The notes under the pieces were generated by a model that did not search any database, had not been told where the DNA came from, and saw nothing but the letters and a program-made list of their open reading frames with translations. Made by a program: the position numbers and the translations under genes. Positions 14,904 through 23,645 of a stretch of 64,000 bases of DNA are shown piece by piece. Every line of letters starts with the position of its first letter. Position 1 is the stretch's first letter. The stretch comes from Celerinatantimonas sp046054165. GTDB lineage: Bacteria; Pseudomonadota; Gammaproteobacteria; Enterobacterales; Celerinatantimonadaceae. The DNA is taken from the NCBI RefSeq assembly GCF_046054165.1, contig NZ_JBFNXK010000001.1, positions 442,166-506,165 of the forward strand, in the 5' to 3' direction.

Positions 14904-16070
14904 ATGCCAACTGATTATCATCATGGCGTGCGTGTCACCGAAATTAACGAGGGCAACCGAGTGATCACCACGGTTTCCTCGGCCATTATCGGCATGGCAT
15001 GCACAGGGGATGATGCGGATGCAGACGTCTTTCCGCTCAACAAACCCGTTCTACTTACCAACGTTAAAAGTGCGCTCGGCAATGCCGGTGAAAAAGGCAC
15101 GCTCGCTAAATCACTGGATGCTATCAGCGATCAAGCCAGCCCCGTCACCGTCGTGGTGCGCGTTCCCGAAGGGGAAACCACCGACGAAACCACCTCGAAC
15201 ATCATCGGCGGCAATACCAACGGCCAATACACCGGCCTGCAAGCGTTGCTCACGGCCGAAGCCAAACTGGGCGTGAAGCCACGGATTCTGGGCGCTCCGG
15301 GGTTAGATACGCAGCCCGTCACCGCCGCCCTCGTTAGCCTTGCCCAGTCACTACGCGGCTTTGCTTACGCCAGCTGCAACGGCGCCGAAACCATCAGCGA
15401 TGCCATCGATTACCGCAAAAACTTTGGTGCGCGTGAACTGATGTTGCTCTGGCCCGACTTCACCGGTTGGGATACCGCCAGCAGCGCCGAAGTGACCGCC
15501 TACGCCACCGCACGAGCACTGGGGCTGCGCGCCAAAATTGATGAACAAACCGGCTGGCACAAAACTCTGTCAAATGTTGAAGTGAACGGCGTGGATGGCA
15601 TCAGCAAAGATGTCTATTGGGATTTGCAAAGTACCAGCACCGATGCCGACCTGCTCAACCAGAACGGCATCACCACGCTCATTCGTCGCGATGGTTTCCG
15701 CTTCTGGGGCTCACGCACCTGTGAAGAAGACACCTTCTTCTTCGAAAACTACACCCGCACCGCGCAGATCATCATGGATACCATGGCCGATGCTCACTTC
15801 TGGGCGGTCGACAAACCGCTGCATCCGTCACTGGTGCGCGACATCTTAGAAGGTATCAACGCCAAATTCCGGGAATGGGTCTCGCTGGGTTATCTGCTCG
15901 GCGGCAGTGCCTGGTACGACGACAGCATCAATACCGAGGACACCCTCAAAGCCGGCAAGCTGTATATCGACTATGACTACACCCCCGTTCCGCCGCTGGA
16001 AAACTTAATGCTGCGCCAGCGGATCACCGACACCTATCTGGCGGACTTCTCCAGCCGGATCAGCAGTTAA
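14904..16070 (+). CDS. FI: Contractile tail sheath protein, P2 gpFI family
   Basis: This is the main sheath subunit (388 residues; P2 FI has 396). The N-terminus YHHGVRVTEINEGNR is the family start, followed by the SSAIIGMACTGDDADADVFPLNKPVL block and, near the C-terminus, WVSLGYLLGGSAWYDDSINTEDTLKAGKLYIDYDYTPVPPLE. AGGAG lies about 8 bases upstream. It heads the FI-FII-E-T-U-D operon. Confidence 0.96.
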   Translation: MPTDYHHGVRVTEINEGNRVITTVSSAIIGMACTGDDADADVFPLNKPVLLTNVKSALGNAGEKGTLAKSLDAISDQASPVTVVVRVPEGETTDETTSNIIGGNTNGQYTGLQALLTAEAKLGVKPRILGAPGLDTQPVTAALVSLAQSLRGFAYASCNGAETISDAIDYRKNFGARELMLLWPDFTGWDTASSAEVTAYATARALGLRAKIDEQTGWHKTLSNVEVNGVDGISKDVYWDLQSTSTDADLLNQNGITTLIRRDGFRFWGSRTCEEDTFFFENYTRTAQIIMDTMADAHFWAVDKPLHPSLVRDILEGINAKFREWVSLGYLLGGSAWYDDSINTEDTLKAGKLYIDYDYTPVPPLENLMLRQRITDTYLADFSSRISS

Positions 16071-16079
16071 GGAATCGTT

Positions 16080-16595
16080 ATGGCTCTACCGCGCAAACTC
16101 AAAAACTTTAACCTGTTCAACGATGCCAACAGCTACATGGGCGTCGTCGCCTCCATCACCCTACCCAAACTCTCGATTAAAACCGAGAGCTATCGGGGCG
16201 GCGGTATGCCCGGGCCGGTCGATGTGGATATGGGGCTATCGGATGATGCCATCTCGCTGGAGTGGACACTCGGCGGTTGGGATACCCAGGCCCTCGGCCA
16301 GTTTGGCCAAACTCAGGCCGGTGCCATTCCGCTGCGCTTTAACGGCGCCTTGCAACGGGATGATACCGGCGAAATCGTCAGCGTTGAGATCAACGTCCGC
16401 GGTTTTCACAAAGAGATCGACATGGGCGATGCCAAACCGGGCGACGATACCGAGCACAAATACACCACCTCATGCAGCTACTACAAGCTCACCATCGATG
16501 GCAGCGACATCATCGAGATCGACCAGGTCAACATGGTGTTCACCGTCAATGGCGATGACCGCTTAGCCGATATTCGCAGCGCTTTGGGGCTATAA
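16080..16595 (+). CDS. FII: Tail tube protein, P2 gpFII family
   Basis: This is the inner tube subunit (171 residues; P2 FII has 172). Conserved features are MALPRKLKNFNLFNDANSY at the start, LPKLSIKTESYRGGGMPGPVD, and HKYTTSCSYYKLTIDG near residue 135. It lies 9 bases after FI, and both would be made in large, equal amounts. Confidence 0.96.
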   Translation: MALPRKLKNFNLFNDANSYMGVVASITLPKLSIKTESYRGGGMPGPVDVDMGLSDDAISLEWTLGGWDTQALGQFGQTQAGAIPLRFNGALQRDDTGEIVSVEINVRGFHKEIDMGDAKPGDDTEHKYTTSCSYYKLTIDGSDIIEIDQVNMVFTVNGDDRLADIRSALGL

Positions 16596-16618
16596 GCCCC
16601 TTCTTTTAAGGAGTCTTC

Positions 16619-16915
16619 ATGAACGAACCGATTTTAAAACCCGTTGAGCTCGATGAACCGCTCACCCGCGGCGACCAAACCATTACCACCATCACCGTGC
16701 GCAAACCCAACTCCGGCGAACTACGCGGCCTATCGCTGGTCGACATCATGCAGATGGATGTGATCGCCATGGGGCGGCTGTTGCCGCGCGTCACCCAGCC
16801 CACCTTAACCGAGCCGGAAGTTCGCCAACTGGCACCGGCCGATCTCATGCAGATTGGCGCGACGGTCTGCTCTTTTTTAGTGCCGAAGCGTCTGCAGGAA
16901 TTCCCCGACGAGTAG
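16619..16915 (+). CDS. E: Tail assembly chaperone, P2 gpE family (unshifted form)
   Basis: This 98-residue protein acts with its frameshifted form E+E' in folding the tape measure and assembling the tail. It has the conserved LSLVDIMQMDV segment. The slippery heptamer T_TTT_TTA lies at 16873-16879, near the 3' end in the correct frame. Confidence 0.93.
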   Translation: MNEPILKPVELDEPLTRGDQTITTITVRKPNSGELRGLSLVDIMQMDVIAMGRLLPRVTQPTLTEPEVRQLAPADLMQIGATVCSFLVPKRLQEFPDE

Positions 16916-17046
16916 AAGACGCGATGGCCGATTTAGCACTGGTTTTTCATTGGGGGCCATCCGAACTGGACCCGCTTTCTTTAAGTGATCTCATGGCGTG
17001 GCGAGAACGAGCGCGTGAGCGTTGGGAGCAAACCGATGGCGAATGA
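16619..17046 (+). CDS. Tail assembly protein E+E' by programmed -1 frameshift
   Basis: A -1 slip on T_TTT_TTA (16873-16879) continues into a frame starting SAEASAGIPRRVEDAMADLALVF and ending at TGA 17044-17046. The added segment contains ADLALVFHWGPSELD and SLSDLMAWRERA, the recognised E' signature of P2-like phages (P2 uses a T-rich slippery site at the same place). The extension is about 55 residues and overlaps the start of gene T by 11 bases. A stimulatory structure downstream was not resolved by eye. Confidence 0.88.
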
Positions 17047-19576
17047 TCTCAAAGTCCAAATCATCCTCAAAGCAGTCGATAAAGCGCTCAAGCCGATTCG
17101 TAAGATCACCCAAGGCTCTGACAAGCTGTCCAAGCAGCTCAAACGCAATATGCAAGTGCTTAAACAGCTCAACCAGTCGCAGAACAACATCAGCGCCTTT
17201 CGCCGTCAGTCGCAGCAACTCAAAGCCACCGAGCAACAATTTCAGCAAGCGCAGCAGAAGGTCAAACTATTAGCCGAAGCGATGCGCCAAACCCGCTCGC
17301 CCACGCGCAGCCAAATACGGGACTTTGAGCGCGCCCAGCGAGCCGCCAGCCAGTTAAAAACACAGTACGGCGAGGAACGACAAAAGCTGCAACAACTGCG
17401 CAAAACCCTGAATGATGCCGGAATACATACCCGCTCACTTGGCGACCACGAACGCCGCCTGCGCAATGACATCAACCGCACCAACAACGCTATCACCAGC
17501 CAGAAAAACCGGCTCAAGCAACTCGGCCAACAGCAGAAGAAAATGAGTTCTTACCAAAACCGCTACCGCCGCAACCAACGCTTTGCCGGAACCATGGCCG
17601 CCAACGGCGCGGGCTCACTGGCCACCGGCAGTAGCTACCTCTATGCGGGCACGCGGCTTTTGCAACCGGGCATTGATTTTGGCGAGGCGATGAGCCGAGT
17701 GCAGGCGCTCTCCCAGCTGGACGGGAACAGCGCCCAGCTCAAAGCCCTGCGCGGCCAAGCCCGACAGCTCGGCGCCACCACCCAATTTACCGCCGTAGAT
17801 GCCGCCAATGCCCAGGGCTTTTTAGCCATGGCGGGCTTTAACCCCAAAGCCATTCAGCAAACCATGCCATCCATGCTAAATTTGGCACAAGCGGGACATA
17901 TGGATTTAGGCACCACTGCGGATATCTCCTCCAACATTCTCAGCGGTTTTAGCCTACCCGCCAAGCAAATGACCAACGTCGCCGATATTCTTACCAAAGT
18001 CAGCGTCACCAGTAATACCAACCTGCAAATGCTGGGGGATACGCTCAAATACATGGCACCTGTCGCCAACACCGCCGGGATGAGTTTGGAACAAGCCGCC
18101 AGTATGGCCGGGCTGCTCGGCAACGTCGGGATCCAAGCGAGCCAAGCCGGGACCACACTACGCTCCATGTTACTGCGGCTCTCGGCCCCTACCGGAGGCG
18201 CCAGCAAAATGATGAAAAAGCTCGGTATCAGCGCTACCGATGCTAATGGTCGGGTTCGCGCCATTCCTAGTGTCTTGCAAGATGTCGCCAAAGCGACCCA
18301 AAAAATGGGCAATGGCCAACGCCTGAGCATTTTAAAAACTATTTTTGGTGAAGAACCCGCCGCGGGTATGGCCGAACTGATTCATCAGGCCGGAGTGGGT
18401 GGGCTCAAAAAATACATTGATCAAGTCAGCCACTATCAGGGCACCGCCGCGCAAGTATCCCAGGTGATGACCAACAACCTCAGCGGCGACATAAAAACCT
18501 TAGTCAGCAGCTGGCAAGATTTAGGGATTGAAATCGAAACCCAGCAAGATGGCCCATTGCGGCAAACCGTCCAGCGCGTTACCGATATCGTTCGCTCCAT
18601 CAAAAGTTGGATCAACGCCAATCCGCGCTTAGCCGGAATGCTGTTTAACTTAGCCGCCATACTCACCACCGTGATGGTCGTTGGCGGCGCACTCACACTC
18701 ACGCTCGCCAGCTTACTGGGGCCACTGTTTACCCTGCGCTTTATGGCCAACATGGTCGGCCTGCACTTTGGTACGTTCGGCAGAGTACTCGGCCGCTTAG
18801 CCGGTTCCGTCCTGCCGTTGCTCGGTAAAACTTTCATCTGGCTCGGGCGACTGATGCTCACCAATCCGATAGGGCTCGCCATCACCGCCATCGGCGTGGC
18901 CGCCTACTTGATCTACCGCTACTGGGAGCCGATTAAAAAGTTCTTTGGTAATCTTTGGGATAACGTCAAAGCCACCTTTCATGGCGGCTTGGGCAGCATC
19001 TTAAAAGCCATCCTCAACTTCAGCCCATTAGGGCTGTTCTACAAAGCCTTTGCCGGTGTCATGAGCTACTTTGGCGTCGACTTGCCGAAAAACTTTACCG
19101 GCTTTGCAGGCATGCTCATCGATGGTTTCATTAACGGGTTGGGGCTTGGCAAACTCAAAGACAAGATCACCGAAATGGGCTCAAAAGTCGTCGGCTGGTT
19201 TAAAGCAAAACTCGGCATTCACTCCCCCAGCCGCGTCTTTGCTCAACTCGGCGCTTATACCCTGCAAGGCTATAACCAAGGCTTACAACGCCAAACCAAC
19301 CTGCCACTTAAAACCCTGCGCCACTTTGCCAACCAACTCCGCCAACAAGGGCAACTGGAACTTTCGGGCGGACTGTCGACCACGCTGGATACGCGCGCCC
19401 CGCTGCGCCCACGTGCGAGCCGCAGCGTCACCCAGCAAAACCATTTTGAAGTGAACATTCATGCCGCCCCGGGGATGGACAGCCAAGCCATTGGCCGTGA
19501 AGTGCAGCGCCAGCTGGCCCTGTTTCAGCAGCAACTGGCCGCACAATCGCGCAGCCGCCTAAATGATGAGGAGTAA
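17036..19576 (+). CDS. T: Tape measure protein, P2 gpT family
   Basis: This protein sets tail length and is ejected during infection. I chose ATG 17036 (MANDLKVQIIL), giving 846 residues (P2 gpT has 815), rather than the upstream in-frame ATG at 16985. There is a long coiled coil at about residues 15-180, a conserved TMP domain around FGEAMSRVQALSQLDGN...LGATTQFTAVDAANAQGFLAMAGF (about 215-280), hydrophobic segments at about 535-640, and a C-terminal IHSPSRVFAQLG motif typical of tape measures. Confidence 0.94.
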   Translation: MANDLKVQIILKAVDKALKPIRKITQGSDKLSKQLKRNMQVLKQLNQSQNNISAFRRQSQQLKATEQQFQQAQQKVKLLAEAMRQTRSPTRSQIRDFERAQRAASQLKTQYGEERQKLQQLRKTLNDAGIHTRSLGDHERRLRNDINRTNNAITSQKNRLKQLGQQQKKMSSYQNRYRRNQRFAGTMAANGAGSLATGSSYLYAGTRLLQPGIDFGEAMSRVQALSQLDGNSAQLKALRGQARQLGATTQFTAVDAANAQGFLAMAGFNPKAIQQTMPSMLNLAQAGHMDLGTTADISSNILSGFSLPAKQMTNVADILTKVSVTSNTNLQMLGDTLKYMAPVANTAGMSLEQAASMAGLLGNVGIQASQAGTTLRSMLLRLSAPTGGASKMMKKLGISATDANGRVRAIPSVLQDVAKATQKMGNGQRLSILKTIFGEEPAAGMAELIHQAGVGGLKKYIDQVSHYQGTAAQVSQVMTNNLSGDIKTLVSSWQDLGIEIETQQDGPLRQTVQRVTDIVRSIKSWINANPRLAGMLFNLAAILTTVMVVGGALTLTLASLLGPLFTLRFMANMVGLHFGTFGRVLGRLAGSVLPLLGKTFIWLGRLMLTNPIGLAITAIGVAAYLIYRYWEPIKKFFGNLWDNVKATFHGGLGSILKAILNFSPLGLFYKAFAGVMSYFGVDLPKNFTGFAGMLIDGFINGLGLGKLKDKITEMGSKVVGWFKAKLGIHSPSRVFAQLGAYTLQGYNQGLQRQTNLPLKTLRHFANQLRQQGQLELSGGLSTTLDTRAPLRPRASRSVTQQNHFEVNIHAAPGMDSQAIGREVQRQLALFQQQLAAQSRSRLNDEE

Positions 19577-19582
19577 CCAACC

Positions 19583-20023
19583 ATGATGATGGCCTTTGGT
19601 AGCTTTGTGTTTTCCCTTTCCACGCTGGCCTATCAGGAACTGCGCCACCAAACCCAGTGGCGTTTTGGCACCACCAACCGCATTGGCACCAATCCGGCGC
19701 GCCAGTTTATGGGCAAAGGCGACGATACCATCACCCTCAATGGCACCTTGCTACCCACCTTTAAAGGCAGTGCCGCCAGTTTGGATGTATTGCGGATGAT
19801 AGGCAACACCGGCAAAGCCTACCCGTTAGTTGAAGGTGCGGGCCGCATTTACGGCATCTATGTACTGGAGAATATGACCGAAACCAAACGGGTCTTTATC
19901 AGCAACGGCAGCGCCCGCCATATCGAATTTGACCTCACCTTGCAGCGCATTGATGACGACCGCACCGACTTAGTCGGCAGCTTCATTCAGGCCAGCCAAC
20001 TGCTGCCGATGATCGTCAATTAA
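19583..20023 (+). CDS. U: Tail protein, P2 gpU family
   Basis: This is a baseplate/tail-end protein (146 residues; P2 gpU has 159). The MAFGSFVFSLSTLAYQELRHQTQWRF start, QFMGKGDDTITLNGTLLP block and GAGRIYGIYVLENM are diagnostic of the family. It lies 6 bases after T. Confidence 0.95.
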   Translation: MMMAFGSFVFSLSTLAYQELRHQTQWRFGTTNRIGTNPARQFMGKGDDTITLNGTLLPTFKGSAASLDVLRMIGNTGKAYPLVEGAGRIYGIYVLENMTETKRVFISNGSARHIEFDLTLQRIDDDRTDLVGSFIQASQLLPMIVN

Positions 20024-20031
20024 GGAGCCCC

Positions 20032-21210
20032 ATGCCACTGTCCAACCCGCACCCCGTTTGTCGACTCACCGTTGATGGCCGCGATATCACCCAAGCCGTC
20101 ACTGCCCGGTTAATCAGCATAGAGCTCACCGACCACCGCGACCTCACCGCCGATACACTCTCCGTTCGGTTAACCGATCAAGATGGCCAACTGGCGATTC
20201 CGCCCACCAATGCGACGTTAAAGCTCTGGCTCGGTTGGAGTGATAGCGGCCTGACCTACAAAGGCAGCTTTTTTGTGGATGAAGTGGAACATAGCGGCGC
20301 CCCCGATCAACTGCAAATCAGCGCCCGTAGTGCCGACCTGCGCGGCGCCTTTAAAACCAAACGAGAACAGAGCTGGCACGGTGTCAGCCTGGGCTCGATT
20401 TTAAGCCTGATGGCTCAACGCTATAATCTGAAACAGGCGATTACCGCCCGCTTAGCCAGCATCGTCATCGACCACTTGGACCAAACCAGCGAAAGCGATG
20501 CCAACCTGTTAAGCCGCCTTGGCCGCCACTATGGTGCCATCGCCAACATCAAAAATAACTATCTGCTGTTTATGCCCCAAGGCGAAAGCACCACCGCCAG
20601 CGGCACCGTTTTGCCCACTATCACCTTACAACGCAGCGATGGCGACCAGCACCGTTATCTGTTGGCTAAACGCGGCAGCTATACCGGCGTTAAAGCGTTT
20701 TACTACCGCCCTGACCAAGCCAAACGGTTAGAGGCCATTGCAGGTCGCGGGGATGATTACAAAGAGCTGCGCCACAGTTACACCGACCAACCAAGCGCCC
20801 TAGCCGCCGCTCGAGCAGAATGGCAACGATTACAGCAAGGCAGTGCCACCTTAACCTACACCTTAGCCAAAGGCCGCGCCGACCTCTTGCCAGAGATGAC
20901 CTTTCGGTTAAACGGAATTAAATCGGATATCAGCGCCATCATCTGGCTCGGCGATGAGATCCGCCATCACTTCAGTGCCAGCGCCTACACCACCGAACTC
21001 TCACTCACCACCCAAATTCCACAATCATTAGTCGATAGCCAAACCGAGCACTATAGCGGCGTCATCGCCTGGTATTTAGATGACCACGACCAGCAAAAAT
21101 CCGTCACCGCCGGCGCGGGCCCGAACTACAAACATTTGACGTACTTATATGCCAACGAAGCCAATGCCAAACGCGCGGCCCGAAGAGAATGGACAAAATT
21201 GAAGGGTTAA
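20032..21210 (+). CDS. D: Baseplate hub protein, P2 gpD family
   Basis: gpD is the hub that connects tube to spike, related to T4 gp27 and the N-terminal part of VgrG. At 392 residues it is close to P2 gpD (387). The TADTLSVRLTDQDGQLAIPP segment and the LGWSDSGLTYKGSFFVDEVEHSGAPD block are conserved. It is the last gene of the late operon. Its stop codon shares four bases with the stop end of the opposing toxin gene. Confidence 0.95.
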   Translation: MPLSNPHPVCRLTVDGRDITQAVTARLISIELTDHRDLTADTLSVRLTDQDGQLAIPPTNATLKLWLGWSDSGLTYKGSFFVDEVEHSGAPDQLQISARSADLRGAFKTKREQSWHGVSLGSILSLMAQRYNLKQAITARLASIVIDHLDQTSESDANLLSRLGRHYGAIANIKNNYLLFMPQGESTTASGTVLPTITLQRSDGDQHRYLLAKRGSYTGVKAFYYRPDQAKRLEAIAGRGDDYKELRHSYTDQPSALAAARAEWQRLQQGSATLTYTLAKGRADLLPEMTFRLNGIKSDISAIIWLGDEIRHHFSASAYTTELSLTTQIPQSLVDSQTEHYSGVIAWYLDDHDQQKSVTAGAGPNYKHLTYLYANEANAKRAARREWTKLKG

Positions 21211-21476
21211 AAGAGGTCGCTATGCGAACCGATACGAGCCAGTTGCACCGTATCATCCACAATACGATAAATCAGCACCAAATCGGGTTGAATATGGCAA
21301 TCACGAAAGCCATTCCAATTCCCCGATAACACATGATCAACACAACGAGCGGGAATAGCTTCTCCACGTTGAATCAGAGTAATGATGTGGCCAACAGCCA
21401 AAACATCTGGGATGGCTTTACGAACCACTTTTTTAAAATCTTTCTTAAATTGCGATGAATACTCCAGCTTATACAT
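21207..21476 (-). CDS. yafQ: RelE/YafQ-family mRNA interferase toxin
   Basis: This 89-residue toxin cuts mRNA on the ribosome. The YafQ signature is clear: HVLSGNWNGFRDCHIQPDLVLIY and a terminal RIGSHSDLF supply the conserved active-site His, Asp and His positions. The Trp after the Asp in E. coli YafQ is Leu here. It overlaps the antitoxin gene by eight bases and lies tail-to-tail with D. The pair could stabilise the prophage or act on infecting phage. Confidence 0.92.
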   Translation of the reverse strand: MYKLEYSSQFKKDFKKVVRKAIPDVLAVGHIITLIQRGEAIPARCVDHVLSGNWNGFRDCHIQPDLVLIYRIVDDTVQLARIGSHSDLF

Positions 21477-21747
21477 GCGGGAGTTGCCCTTTGCTCAACT
21501 CTGCGATGAGTTCATCCGCAGACCCAACAGACGTTCCCTGACCTTCTATCAGCTCTTGCATCGCGGCAATGGTTTCTGCATTCGGTTGACGAGCTTTCAA
21601 CTCAAATGGGATACCCCCGTGGTTAATCACCGCTTTTGCAAATAATTTAATGGCCTGCGAAGGGCTGAGTCCCACTTCATCACAAATTTGCGTAAATGCG
21701 GCTTTAGTCTGCGCATCTAAACGTGCAGATAGCATTTCAGTTTTCAT
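21469..21747 (-). CDS. dinJ: DinJ/RelB-family antitoxin
   Basis: This is the antitoxin to YafQ. I chose the start at 21747 (MKTEMLSARLDAQTK) because GGAGG lies at proper spacing before it; an upstream in-frame ATG at 21759 lacks one. It has 92 residues: an N-terminal ribbon-helix-helix (EVGLSPSQAIKLFAKAVINHGGIPFEL) for DNA binding and a flexible acidic C-terminus that would wrap the toxin. A palindrome upstream probably serves as its operator. Confidence 0.92.
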   Translation of the reverse strand: MKTEMLSARLDAQTKAAFTQICDEVGLSPSQAIKLFAKAVINHGGIPFELKARQPNAETIAAMQELIEGQGTSVGSADELIAELSKGQLPHV

Positions 21748-21772
21748 ATCAACCTCCATTGGTTTGATAGCT

Positions 21773-21795
21773 ATTGTATAACAATGTCATACAAT
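21773..21795. promoter_or_regulatory. Operator/promoter of dinJ-yafQ
   Basis: ATTGTAT (21773-21779) and ATACAAT (21789-21795) are exact inverted repeats, 9 bases apart. On the minus strand the inner arm supplies a TATACA -10-like hexamer with TTGTTG 17 bases upstream, so binding by the antitoxin complex would block the promoter. Confidence 0.7.
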
Positions 21796-21872
21796 AACAA
21801 CAAAACATTGCTATCCCTATCAGGTCGATATCGATTGAAATAACCGTATTCTGCATCATTTTAAAAAGCTTA

Positions 21873-22184
21873 CTAAAATCGTCGGCGCCTATTGAGATAA
21901 ACAGCAATTGGGCCTTGAAAAAAGAGAATAAAAGAGAAAATAAAAGCAACCATAGCACTAATACCGTCAGCTTGGTCGCGGCCAGAGATTAAATCATATG
22001 GAAAGATAAATCTAAAATCCTGCCAAATAATCATGTTAAACATCAGCCAATAAACCCAATTTATCCAACTTAACGTTTTTAGAATAAAACCTAGATTAAG
22101 AAAGCGTCGTTTAATAAAGCAACACCAAAAGAACAGTACGATTTCAAAAATAAGTAAGCCAACAGCAACCAAGATATCTGCCAT
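21873..22184 (-). CDS. Small three-helix membrane protein, paralogue of its neighbour
   Basis: A 103-residue membrane protein: hydrophobic segments at about residues 2-22, 36-56 and 70-92. It shares a pattern with the next gene upstream: SWINWVYWL...IIWQD...PY.LI.G...DG, then a C-terminal FFQGP and a basic RRRRF. This is a tandem duplication. As the third gene behind a larger membrane-active protein, it could be a second immunity protein. No database family is recognised. Confidence 0.7.
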   Translation of the reverse strand: MADILVAVGLLIFEIVLFFWCCFIKRRFLNLGFILKTLSWINWVYWLMFNMIIWQDFRFIFPYDLISGRDQADGISAMVAFIFSFILFFQGPIAVYLNRRRRF

Positions 22185-22215
22185 ATAACACTCTATTCAT
22201 TTACTCTCTGTACAT

Positions 22216-22515
22216 TTATCGGCGCCTTTTGATAAAGCACGGGCCTTGGGACATGATTGCCATCCCCACAATTGCAGCGACGATGATATAAAACCCATCC
22301 GATAACTCCCCTTTCACTAACAGAGAATAAGGATAAGCAAGTGAATCATCCTGCCAAATCCGAATATCGACATAAAGCCAATAGATCCAATTGACCCAAC
22401 AGAAAATCTTAAACGGCTTTCCATATCTTAAATATTGACTACGTAAGAAGTAGCACCATAAAAATACGATACATCCGATGACGCCGACACTAATGGCTAA
22501 TATACTTTCATTCAT
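22216..22515 (-). CDS. Small three-helix membrane protein (possible immunity protein)
   Basis: I chose ATG 22515, overlapping the end of the preceding gene within ATGAATGA, giving 99 residues; an in-frame ATG at 22533 exists. It has three hydrophobic segments, the conserved WVNWIYWL..D.RIWQDDSLAYPYSLL centre and a positively charged C-terminus (FIKRRR). Three-helix membrane proteins of this size coupled directly after a membrane-active toxin are a common plan for pore-former immunity; that reading is inference. Confidence 0.7.
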   Translation of the reverse strand: MNESILAISVGVIGCIVFLWCYFLRSQYLRYGKPFKIFCWVNWIYWLYVDIRIWQDDSLAYPYSLLVKGELSDGFYIIVAAIVGMAIMSQGPCFIKRRR

Positions 22516-23374
22516 GAGATTTCTCTTTATCATCGCTCCAAGGAAAATGCTCTTCTACATAGGAAATTCCTTTTTCGAAATACTTTTCTATTGTACCTGC
22601 ATCAGCTAAAAGTTCAGCAGTAAAGGCTGACTGACTTAAACTACGCCAAGCTCGTTCGGTTTTATTGAGTAGTCGTTGAATAGTAAGACCGCATGATTCA
22701 ACTAACCGTTCTGGCTCCAGATACTTGATCGCCATTAAGCCCCTCCATGACATGATCAAATCTGAAATATTATATATATTATCCCCTAAAATATTACCGA
22801 ATAGTTCTTCATGCCACTTTCTAAAATATCCGGGAGTTTCCTTATCCCCATCGATGAAGAAATAATATGTTTCCTGCAAATTATTAGTAACATGTCCGAT
22901 AATAAATAAAACAGCAGCGATAATTAAAACGACCATAATTACAAAAACTGCCCCTTCAAGGGAAAAAAGCACAGCCCCACCACCGGCTATTGTATCGGCA
23001 AAGAGTTCACCGGCACCAAGAAACCCAATTAAACCACTAGGCTTTACCAGCCAACTTATAATTGTTGGCCCCATATACACAGAAGAAACACCAGTTCCTC
23101 CCTGGAAGACAGCATCTAAAATTTTTCGCCACTCATGGTTAACAAATGCAGCCTTTGTCGAATCGTACATTTCAATAATTTTTTCTTTCGTTAAACGACC
23201 ATAATATGCAAATTGTTGCATGAGTTGATTTGTAACATTTTCAATAAAGAATAAAAAACTATGTTGAATAGAGCCCGCAGGAATCTCTTCACGAATAGTA
23301 GTATGAGCTTGCATGATTAGAGCGTTCGCATGAGCCTGAACCTCAGCGACATCTTCTGGAGCGACTTCTGCCAC
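22508..23374 (-). CDS. Unknown membrane-active protein (possible pore-forming toxin)
   Basis: I do not recognise this protein. I chose GTG 23374, preceded by AAGGA at good spacing, giving 288 residues; a frame open to GTG 23422 lacks a ribosome site. The first 95 residues are helical and soluble. A long Gly/Ala-rich hydrophobic block follows, about 68 residues and ending in a strong membrane helix (VFVIMVVLIIAAVLFII), then a soluble helical C-terminus of about 110 residues. This hairpin-in-a-helical-bundle plan recalls colicin-like pore formers. It is followed by two paralogous small membrane genes, as in toxin-immunity operons. A superinfection-exclusion protein is the main alternative. Confidence 0.7.
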   Translation of the reverse strand: MAEVAPEDVAEVQAHANALIMQAHTTIREEIPAGSIQHSFLFFIENVTNQLMQQFAYYGRLTKEKIIEMYDSTKAAFVNHEWRKILDAVFQGGTGVSSVYMGPTIISWLVKPSGLIGFLGAGELFADTIAGGGAVLFSLEGAVFVIMVVLIIAAVLFIIGHVTNNLQETYYFFIDGDKETPGYFRKWHEELFGNILGDNIYNISDLIMSWRGLMAIKYLEPERLVESCGLTIQRLLNKTERAWRSLSQSAFTAELLADAGTIEKYFEKGISYVEEHFPWSDDKEKSHE

Positions 23375-23573
23375 AACACACATCCTTATTTTTTCGACCT
23401 TACATGGGTCCACACAAATCACCCATAAGGTTTAAGCATTAAGTATGAGAGGGAGTGTACCGATAAATGACTCATTTATCTATAGTTACCTATCCTGCGC
23501 TTTGATTCACTCTCGCCATTCCGACCAACCACTCCAAATGAAACTTTATCTGTAAGCTCTAGGTCTACAGCTA

Positions 23574-23600
23574 AAACCACCCGTGGTTTCGTTGTTTTTT
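23574..23600 (+). terminator. Possible weak terminator (rightward)
   Basis: AAACCA (23574-23579) pairs with TGGTTT (23584-23589) around CCCG, followed by a T-rich run. It lies in the divergent interval between the membrane-toxin-like operon and the XRE gene. No gene reads directly into it. Confidence 0.35.
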
Positions 23601-23645
23601 ATCTAGATTAGCGATATTGGCAATCAAACATAAAAGGCAATGAAA

